Source: Campylobacterota bacterium
GTDB taxonomy: Bacteria; Campylobacterota; Campylobacteria; Campylobacterales; Sulfurovaceae
Assembly (NCBI GenBank): GCA_030595845.1
Contig: JAUVCL010000129.1
Location: 1 to 5,511, forward strand
Direction of reading: 5' to 3'
DNA: 5,511 nt
A program made the translations under genes and the position numbers. The notes below the pieces were generated by a model. That model ran no database searches. It had not been told where the DNA came from and saw nothing but the letters and a program-made list of their open reading frames with translations. How positions within the stretch are numbered: the stretch's first letter is position 1; every line of letters begins with the position of its first letter. Below, piece by piece: positions 1 through 4,460 of this stretch.

Positions 1-2076
1 GTTGATGTTTGAGAGATAGGGTGCTAACCATGTGTCCATATTTTCTAGTAGATACTCATCTGAAAAGTCAGGAAAATCTAAGCCGTGGTATCTGGCGAAA
101 TTTACACGCTGTTTTAATGCTAAAGCTTCTTTACTCCAATGAAGTGCACCCAGTCCAAGAACTTCAAGTTCCTCTATAAGTACTTCAACTACTTTGTCAG
201 GAGATGGACTCTTTATGGCTATGCTTTTGAGTATGATGGCACCCAGTTTACTAACCTTACGGGCTTCTACACGTTCTTGATCTTCGTTCCATGTGACATC
301 TTCATGTACTTCTAGTTGTGCTTCCAAATGTTCTTCCATCTGTGCATGTGAGATGGCTATGGCTTTGTAGATGCTAGCATTGGTCTTTTTAGCATCAAGA
401 TCAGCGATGACTAGGAAGCCTGTGTTAAAAAGCTCATCTTGTTGCTGTAATACTGCACCTTTTGCATTGGCCAGTAGGTAGGTAGAACTTTTGTCATTGC
501 GTAGTTTGGCAATGCGGTCCGGGTAGGCAAAAGCTAGGAGTATGCCTAATAGCTCTAAATCTACTTGAGGATTTTGTACTTTTTCAATACGTTTGGCATT
601 TTTGAGTAGGTAGTTGCATTGTGCGATGTTGATGTATTGGGTGTTGATGCTGTTTTGTGTACGTACATCATGTAGCACAGATACCCGTTCACGTAAGTCA
701 GAAGAACCGAAGGCATTACGGTAGATGTCTTTTTCAGTGATGAGTACTGCTAAGAGTGAAGCTTCATAGCTAAGGTTAAGTGCTTTGGCTTTGAGCATCA
801 TGTGTGCCAGGCGTGGGTGCATGGGGTACTTTGCCATAGCTTTTCCATGTGTGGTGATGGTACCATCTTTACTGAGTGCACCTAAGTCTTGCAAGAGTGT
901 CTTGGCGTGGTGTATGGAAGTGGAGGGTGGTAAGTCCATCCATGACATTTGGTTTATGTCATTACAGCCCCATAGGGCTAGTTCGAGCATGAGTTGGCTT
1001 AGGTCTGCAGAGAGTATCTCGGGGATGTCATGTTTTATGAGTATCTTAGCCTTATGCCAAAGGTGGTACGCCTTTCCTGTGGATGTTCGTCCTGCACGTC
1101 CTGCTCGTTGTGTGGCTGAGTCTTGGGAGATGAAGATTCTCTCCAGGCGGTTCATACCTGAAAATGGGCTAAACACAGAGACATTTTGAAGACCGGAATC
1201 CACGACCATCTTGATGCCTTCTATGGTGAGTGAAGTTTGTGCAATGTTCGTAGAAAGTACTACTTTTCGTTTTCCAGGAGGCGGTGCTTTTATGGCTCTA
1301 TCTTGAGCTTCTTTACTCAGGTTTCCGTAGAGTGTAGAGATGTAGGTGTCTTTTAGTTTTTCATCAAGGAGTAGCTTCTCAACGGCTTTTATCTCCCGTA
1401 CACCGGGGAGAAAAACAAGGATATTCCCTTCTTCATCCATGAGTAGTTTACGTAGACGCCTATGCACGTAAAAGGGAAGCTCTTTTTTACTGGGCTGTGG
1501 GGTAGTGGGGTCAAGGTAGTGACGCTCCACCGGGTAAGCACGCCCCTCACTTTGAACGATGGGGGCATCTAACATCTGTGAAATAGCAGTCGTATTGAGC
1601 GTGGCAGACATAATGAGGATTTTTAGATCTTCACGTAGGACAGCTTGAGACTCTAAGGCTAAAGCTAAAGACAAGTCAGCATGGAGTGAACGCTCGTGGT
1701 ATTCATCGAAGATGATGAGTGCTACATCTTCCAGTGACGGATCAGCTTGCAACTTACGTGTGAGTATTCCCTCTGTGACGATGAGGATTTTGGTAGCTTT
1801 ACTTTGTACGGAGTCCATTTTTATCTGGTAGCCTATACGTTCACCCACTTTTTCACCAAGCATCTCAGCCATTCGTGCTGCAGATGAACGCACAGCTAAA
1901 CGTCGGGGTTCCAGCATGATGATCTTTTTCCCCTCAAGCCATGGTTCATCAAGAAGTGCCAGAGGTAAAGCTGTCGTTTTCCCTGCACCCGGAGGTGCTT
2001 GAAGTACTAAACGTTGATGAAGTAGAAGTTTCTCTTGGACTTCAGGTATGACTTGGGTGATGGGTAGGGTATTCAT
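1..2076 (-). CDS. hrpB: ATP-dependent helicase HrpB (DEAH-type, C-terminus beyond window)
   Basis: The minus strand is open from an ATG at 2076 to the left edge, giving 692 residues. HrpB proteins are usually a little over 800 residues, so roughly the last 120 are missing. Visible motifs in order are Walker A APPGAGKTT (27-35, K33), EPRRLA (56-61), TEGIL (101-105), Walker B/motif II DEYHERS (124-130), SATL (157-160), STNIAQTSLTIEG (275-287) and motif VI QRAGRAGR (323-330). These are the two RecA-like domains, followed by winged-helix, ratchet-like and HrpB-specific regions. The APPGAGKT loop and the moderate size separate it from the much longer HrpA. The family is a superfamily 2 nucleic-acid helicase of the cytoplasm; its role in most bacteria is poorly defined, and RNA is the presumed substrate. 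An in-frame TAA lies 21 nt upstream, so ATG 2076 is the earliest possible start. Motif II reads DEYH where HrpB proteins, as I recall, usually have DEFH. No ribosome binding site lies close to the start. Confidence 0.96.
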   Translation of the reverse strand, partial: MNTLPITQVIPEVQEKLLLHQRLVLQAPPGAGKTTALPLALLDEPWLEGKKIIMLEPRRLAVRSSAARMAEMLGEKVGERIGYQIKMDSVQSKATKILIVTEGILTRKLQADPSLEDVALIIFDEYHERSLHADLSLALALESQAVLREDLKILIMSATLNTTAISQMLDAPIVQSEGRAYPVERHYLDPTTPQPSKKELPFYVHRRLRKLLMDEEGNILVFLPGVREIKAVEKLLLDEKLKDTYISTLYGNLSKEAQDRAIKAPPPGKRKVVLSTNIAQTSLTIEGIKMVVDSGLQNVSVFSPFSGMNRLERIFISQDSATQRAGRAGRTSTGKAYHLWHKAKILIKHDIPEILSADLSQLMLELALWGCNDINQMSWMDLPPSTSIHHAKTLLQDLGALSKDGTITTHGKAMAKYPMHPRLAHMMLKAKALNLSYEASLLAVLITEKDIYRNAFGSSDLRERVSVLHDVRTQNSINTQYINIAQCNYLLKNAKRIEKVQNPQVDLELLGILLAFAYPDRIAKLRNDKSSTYLLANAKGAVLQQQDELFNTGFLVIADLDAKKTNASIYKAIAISHAQMEEHLEAQLEVHEDVTWNEDQERVEARKVSKLGAIILKSIAIKSPSPDKVVEVLIEELEVLGLGALHWSKEALALKQRVNFARYHGLDFPDFSDEYLLENMDTWLAPYLSNIN

Positions 2077-2100
2077 AGTTAGAATTATATCTCTTTATAG
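2077..2100 (-). promoter_or_regulatory. Promoter of hrpB, possibly leaderless
   Basis: Read on the minus strand, a perfect TATAAT (2089-2084) lies only 7 nt before the hrpB ATG. A transcript starting at the usual distance would begin at or next to the start codon. A second -10-like TATAAA (2099-2094) lies 10 nt further up and would give a leader of about ten bases. No Shine-Dalgarno sequence lies at a workable distance: the nearest purine run is 13 nt away and overlaps the -10 region. No -35 box is evident, which is normal for Campylobacterota sigma-70 promoters. Confidence 0.55.
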
Positions 2101-2111
2101 AATAAAAACAG

Positions 2112-2136
2112 TATAATCCCAAAAAAATGATCAAGG
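2112..2136 (+). promoter_or_regulatory. Promoter and ribosome binding site of the ArsC-like/channel pair
   Basis: A perfect TATAAT lies at 2112-2117, preceded by A/T-rich DNA without a clear -35 box. Transcription would start near 2124. AAGG at 2133-2136 is the ribosome binding site for an ATG at 2145 (8-nt gap). This favours 2145 over the upstream ATG at 2127, which would sit almost on the transcription start with no binding site. The hrpB promoter lies back-to-back on the other strand, within 30 bp. Confidence 0.6.
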
Positions 2137-2144
2137 TAACTAAT

Positions 2145-2486
2145 ATGACAATATACGGTATAAAAACCTGCTCCACGGTAGGAAAAGCAAGAAAGTTTAT
2201 GAAAGAGAATGGCATAGAGTTTGACTTTGTGGACTATAAAGTAGAGTCTGTAGGTGAAGAGAAGATACGTGAATGGCTCAAACAGTTAGACATTAACATC
2301 CTGTTTAACAATAAAGGAAAAAAATACAGAGACTTAGGTCTTAAAGAACTAAACCTTGATGATGAAGGAAAGATAGCATGGATGGCAAAAGAAAACTACT
2401 TGCTTAAACGTCCAGTCATAGAGTATGGGGATGGTAAAGTACATGTGACTTATGATGAAGAAGTTTATAAAGAGATCTTTTTATAA
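2145..2486 (+). CDS. ArsC/Spx/YffB-like thioredoxin-fold protein
   Basis: This is a 113-residue cytoplasmic protein of the arsenate reductase-like (ArsC/Spx/YffB) family, at the family's usual length. The N-terminal strand leads into YGIKTCSTVGKARKF (4-18) with a single cysteine, C9, at the ArsC-type active-site position. It has no second cysteine three residues later, so it is not a CxxC Spx redox switch. The family's LFN-x-KG-x-x-YR-x-LGL stretch is at 53-66 and the LLKRPVI loop with R89-P90 at 86-92; the arginine is the usual oxyanion-binding residue. Similarity favours the YffB branch (in E. coli a small glutathione-binding protein of uncertain role), so arsenate reduction should not be assumed. 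No arsenic-resistance genes are nearby. I chose ATG 2145 because it has a ribosome binding site; ATG 2127 would add six residues. Its stop codon overlaps the channel start by one base, so the two are probably an operon. Any functional link between them is unknown. Confidence 0.88.
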   Translation: MTIYGIKTCSTVGKARKFMKENGIEFDFVDYKVESVGEEKIREWLKQLDINILFNNKGKKYRDLGLKELNLDDEGKIAWMAKENYLLKRPVIEYGDGKVHVTYDEEVYKEIFL

Positions 2487-3283
2487 TGATTAATCAACGC
2501 ATAGAAAAGTTAGTAAAAAGCAGTAAGTTTCAAAACTTCATTATGGCGCTTATTGTTCTAAATGGTATCACGATGGGGTTTGAGACTTCTAAGTCTCTAG
2601 CGTTAGAATATGGTACTTTTTTTACACTCTTTAACACCTTTGTTGTGACAGTATTTACCATAGAGATCCTCTTGCGTATTTCTGTATATAAAACATCATT
2701 TTTTAAAGACCCTTGGTCTATTTTTGATTTTATCATCGTGGCTATCTCTTTGGTACCTGCTAATGCAGGGTTTGAGATATTTAGAGTCTTACGTGTACTT
2801 AGACTCTTTAGGCTCATCACCGTGGTACCACAGATGAAAAAGATCATTATGGCACTGCTTAGCGTGATACCAGGCATTGGCTCTATCGCTGCATTGTTAA
2901 CGCTCTTTTTTTATATTTTTGCGATAATGGCTACCCAACTTTTTGGAGAGAGGTTTCCTGAATGGTTTGGTACTTTAGGTGAGTCTTTTTATACACTTTT
3001 CCAGATTATGACCTTGGAGTCTTGGTCTATGGGTATCGTTCGTCCTATTATGGAAGTGTATCCGTTGGCTTGGGTATTTTTTATGCCGTTTATCTTTTTG
3101 TCGACTTTTATTATTATCAACCTTATTATTGCTATTGTGGTAGATGCTATGAATGAGATGAACACCAATGAGGAAGAAGCGATCGTGCAAGAGATACAAA
3201 GTAACGAGGTTACCATACAACAAGAGATCCAGAACTTACGCAATGATATCCACGAACTTAAAGTACTGCTTAAAGAAAAGTAG
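2486..3283 (+). CDS. Bacterial voltage-gated sodium channel (NavAb/NaChBac family)
   Basis: This is a 265-residue inner-membrane protein with one six-helix domain, which would form a homotetrameric voltage-gated Na+ channel. It matches the Arcobacter channel NavAb, as recalled, with a +1 offset. The voltage sensor has N26, E33, N50, E60 and D81 as partner residues, and an S4 helix with arginines every third residue (R100, R103, R106, R109). The amphipathic S4-S5 linker follows (about 113-130), then pore helix P1 and the selectivity filter TLESWSM (176-182). E178 is the filter glutamate that marks Na+ rather than K+ selectivity. S6 runs about 196-225, ending in VVDAMN. From about 228 the tail is acidic and then heptad-like (IVQEIQ...LRNDIHELKVLL), the tetrameric coiled coil of the family. 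At the activation gate V218 replaces the isoleucine recalled at NavAb I217. The start overlaps the upstream stop (TAATG). A weak AAAGAGA (2469-2475) lies 10 nt away, so translation is probably coupled. In related bacteria such channels are thought to serve motility, chemotaxis or pH homeostasis. Confidence 0.96.
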   Translation: MINQRIEKLVKSSKFQNFIMALIVLNGITMGFETSKSLALEYGTFFTLFNTFVVTVFTIEILLRISVYKTSFFKDPWSIFDFIIVAISLVPANAGFEIFRVLRVLRLFRLITVVPQMKKIIMALLSVIPGIGSIAALLTLFFYIFAIMATQLFGERFPEWFGTLGESFYTLFQIMTLESWSMGIVRPIMEVYPLAWVFFMPFIFLSTFIIINLIIAIVVDAMNEMNTNEEEAIVQEIQSNEVTIQQEIQNLRNDIHELKVLLKEK

Positions 3284-3319
3284 TTGGAGTAGAGATTAGA
3301 AGATAGAGATGAATAAGTT

Positions 3320-3343
3320 AAAGTTATTATAATTATAACCTTT
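3320..3343 (+). terminator. Weak AT-rich hairpin after the channel gene
   Basis: A hairpin of four plus four base pairs with one bulged C (AAAG-TTAT paired with ATAA-C-CTTT) is followed by T-rich DNA (TTTAATTTTATTTT). It lies 36 nt after the channel stop and before the next promoter, which is where a terminator would be expected. The stem has almost no G-C pairs, so it would be weak. It may equally be the A/T-rich upstream part of the next promoter. The rest of 3284-3411 begins with a purine-rich spacer (about 3287-3315) with no recognised signal. Confidence 0.25.
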
Positions 3344-3367
3344 AATTTTATTTTAAGCTTTTGTAGC

Positions 3368-3405
3368 TATACTGACATTATCTAAACAAATAGATTTTAT
3401 AAGGA
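3368..3405 (+). promoter_or_regulatory. Promoter and ribosome binding site of the exported protein gene
   Basis: A TATACT -10 box at 3368-3373 follows T-rich DNA with runs of T at about ten-base spacing, the Campylobacterota promoter style. The predicted leader is about 30 nt and carries AAGGA (3401-3405), 6 nt before ATG 3412. The gene therefore appears to be transcribed on its own, not with the channel operon. Confidence 0.6.
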
Positions 3406-3411
3406 TAACAA

Positions 3412-3987
3412 ATGAAAAAAATAATAATTGCAGCTATCATATCAACTTTAGCACTAATAAATGTACAAGCAAATGATAAAACGAATATCGCAGAATGTAA
3501 AATATATATCAATGAAGCTAAAAGCTTTCAAGAAACAATGGAAACAAATATGGAAACAAATAAAGTAGATCAAGCAACATTTGCTTTTTATAAAGATAAA
3601 GTTGTTGCACATTGTGGAAACATTGCAAGTCAAGCACCTTACGAAAAGAACTTTTTTGCGAAAGCACTTATTAAAAAAGACAGAGCAACAGTAAATAACT
3701 GTAAAACAGCCATAGCAATGGCTCATTCATATGCTGAAAATGACAATAGTTCACCTTTTATAGCAAATGCACACAAAATCAATATAACTGATAACTGTGG
3801 GACATTAGTAGCTAAAAAAGCACCGGCATTTTGTTTCTTTGATGTAGTTGATAACTCAAAATCAGACTTGAAAAAGCGTTGTATAGCTTCTATTGAGAAA
3901 GCACATGCAACTATGGGTACAGAATCAGCACTTAAGAATAAAAATGAAGTACTTGAAAACTGTGGTAAACTACACAGAAATCTTTAA
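3412..3987 (+). CDS. Exported cysteine-rich protein with three internal repeats, function unknown
   Basis: This is a 191-residue protein of no recognised family. Residues 1-20 form a Sec signal peptide (MKK, a hydrophobic stretch, then VQA before N21), so the mature protein should be periplasmic or outside the cell. There is no lipobox. The mature part is Lys/Ala-rich and looks helical. It contains three diverged repeats, at about 28-71, 96-132 and 156-187. Each opens with C-x3-I-x2-A-[KH]-[SA] (C29, C97, C157) and closes with [VI]-x2-[HN]-C-G-x-[IL] (C68, C129, C184). The likely fold is three helical hairpins, each pinned by one disulfide. The spacing within repeats shrinks from 39 to 32 to 27 residues. 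A seventh cysteine, C141, lies between repeats 2 and 3 and has no obvious partner. The gene has its own promoter and terminator, so no operon partner hints at its role. It is visibly AT-richer than hrpB: the 60 bases from 3481 have 17 G/C, against 33 in the 60 from 1081. No haem-binding CxxCH motif is present. Confidence 0.85.
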   Translation: MKKIIIAAIISTLALINVQANDKTNIAECKIYINEAKSFQETMETNMETNKVDQATFAFYKDKVVAHCGNIASQAPYEKNFFAKALIKKDRATVNNCKTAIAMAHSYAENDNSSPFIANAHKINITDNCGTLVAKKAPAFCFFDVVDNSKSDLKKRCIASIEKAHATMGTESALKNKNEVLENCGKLHRNL

Positions 3988-3995
3988 TACAACAC

Positions 3996-4030
3996 CTTGC
4001 ACCTCTAATGGGGTGCAAGATCTTTCTTTC
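3996..4030 (+). terminator. Intrinsic terminator of the exported protein gene
   Basis: A perfect 8-bp stem, CTTGCACC (3996-4003) with GGTGCAAG (4012-4019), encloses an 8-nt loop. It is followed by a T-rich tract (ATCTTTCTTTCT). It begins 8 nt after the stop codon. The T tract exists only on the plus strand, so it acts for the upstream gene. Confidence 0.85.
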
Positions 4031-4077
4031 TAAACTCTCATACTACCTTCTATCATTTCTCTAAAGATTAAGTTCAG

Positions 4078-4099
4078 TATAATTATTCTCTCATAAGGA
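4078..4099 (+). promoter_or_regulatory. Promoter and ribosome binding site of a broken small gene
   Basis: A perfect TATAAT (4078-4083) is followed by AAGGA (4095-4099), which lies 5 nt before ATG 4105. The arrangement matches the other promoters here and suggests the downstream small ORF was, or is, expressed. Confidence 0.6.
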
Positions 4100-4104
4100 T
4101 AAAA

Positions 4105-4247
4105 ATGCCAAACATAACAAAAGTAAAACTTACTTCTAAGACCCCAGTATAGATGAGTGTAGGGCGTATGAGACTGATTTTGAAAGTTATATATCTATGG
4201 ATGAAGCGGAAATCTATATAGGGGGTACATTACTTTTAAATAGTTAG
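4105..4247 (+). pseudogene. Small protein gene broken by a one-base frameshift
   Basis: From ATG 4105, behind a good promoter and AAGGA site, the frame reads MPNITKVKLTSK and then stops at TAG 4150-4152 after 15 codons. If the frame is moved back one base at the AAG at 4138-4140, a protein-like acidic sequence follows: D-PSIDECRAYETDF (from 4140) on to EIYIGGTLLLNS, ending at TAG 4245-4247. Restoring one A (TCTAAGACC to TCTAAAGACC) would join the parts into a 47-residue protein with the sequence K-D across the join. The pieces fit so well that a recent one-base deletion or a sequencing error is the simplest reading. No classic slippery heptamer is present, which argues against programmed -1 frameshifting. 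I do not recognise the protein. It is small, acidic and soluble-looking, with one cysteine. The present stop may itself truncate a longer ancestor. Confidence 0.55.
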
Positions 4248-4279
4248 CAATTATTACTTAGATATTTGAACCCGTAAGC

Positions 4280-4285
4280 TATAAT
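4280..4285 (+). promoter_or_regulatory. -10 box, probably the original promoter of the PIF1-like gene
   Basis: A perfect TATAAT is followed after 6 nt by an ATG at 4292. The same very short spacing is seen at hrpB (7 nt), which would give a leaderless transcript. ATG 4292 now opens only a 28-codon frame (to TAA 4376-4378) inside the palindromic element. If the element were absent, this ATG would join directly to the AAACAAAAC of the PIF1-like gene. Confidence 0.5.
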
Positions 4286-4294
4286 ACTACCATG

Positions 4295-4460
4295 ATCCCG
4301 AACTATGCGATAGAAATCACCGAACTAGCAAAAGCCATTGCACCGTGGGCATTTACAAATAATCATCGATTAACCTAAGGGTTAACCTCAAATTCTTTCC
4401 AAACGTCCACAGCACAAGCACTTACGCTAATCTCAGCAATTTTATCGCATAATTCGGGAT
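4295..4460. repeat. 166-bp imperfect palindrome (foldback/MITE-like element or structured RNA)
   Basis: The ends are an 18-bp inverted repeat with one mismatch: ATCCCGAACTATGCGATA (4295-4312) against TATCGCATAATTCGGGAT (4443-4460). The symmetry does not stop there. From 4297 inward the left arm (to 4375) and the reverse complement of the right arm (4458 to 4380) are both 79 nt and align along their length, ending in TTAACC/GGTTAA around a 4-nt TAAG loop (4376-4379). Inside the ends most differences are transitions. By hand, 14 of 15 are C/A on the left against T/G on the right, so they would be G-U pairs in a minus-strand RNA or G-T pairs in minus-strand DNA. No open frame of note is present. 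The layout resembles short non-autonomous palindromic elements such as ERIC. Dispersal in the genome cannot be seen from one copy. A possible 2- or 3-bp direct repeat (AT or ATG) flanks it. Confidence 0.7.

Noticed and set aside
785..1189. 134-codon plus-strand ORF
   Set aside because: It is antisense to the well-supported helicase hrpB, has no binding site and shows no recognisable protein features.
2530..3243. Several minus-strand ORFs across the sodium channel gene
   Set aside because: All are antisense shadows of a clearly conserved channel, mutually overlapping and without signals.
3454..3726. Minus-strand ORF rich in Cys and Phe
   Set aside because: It is the antisense reading of the exported repeat protein, whose promoter, binding site, signal peptide and terminator support the plus strand.
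3996..4019. Bidirectional terminator
   Set aside because: The minus-strand side of the hairpin is followed by a mixed GTGTTGTATT sequence rather than a T run, so only plus-strand termination is supported.
4132..4152. Programmed -1 frameshift in the small ORF
   Set aside because: The junction TCTAAGACC is not a slippery X-XXY-YYZ heptamer and no clear downstream stem was found. A deleted A is simpler.
4292..4378. 28-codon ORF starting just after the TATAAT at 4280
   Set aside because: The frame lies wholly in the left arm of the palindrome, has no ribosome binding site and ends in the loop. It is better explained as the old start codon running into inserted DNA.
4295..4460. Integron attC recombination site
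   Set aside because: The element is a long palindrome whose minus strand folds better, as attC bottom strands do. However, its ends (CCCGAA/TTCGGG) lack the GTTRRRY and RYYYAAC boxes, and no integrase or cassette array is visible.
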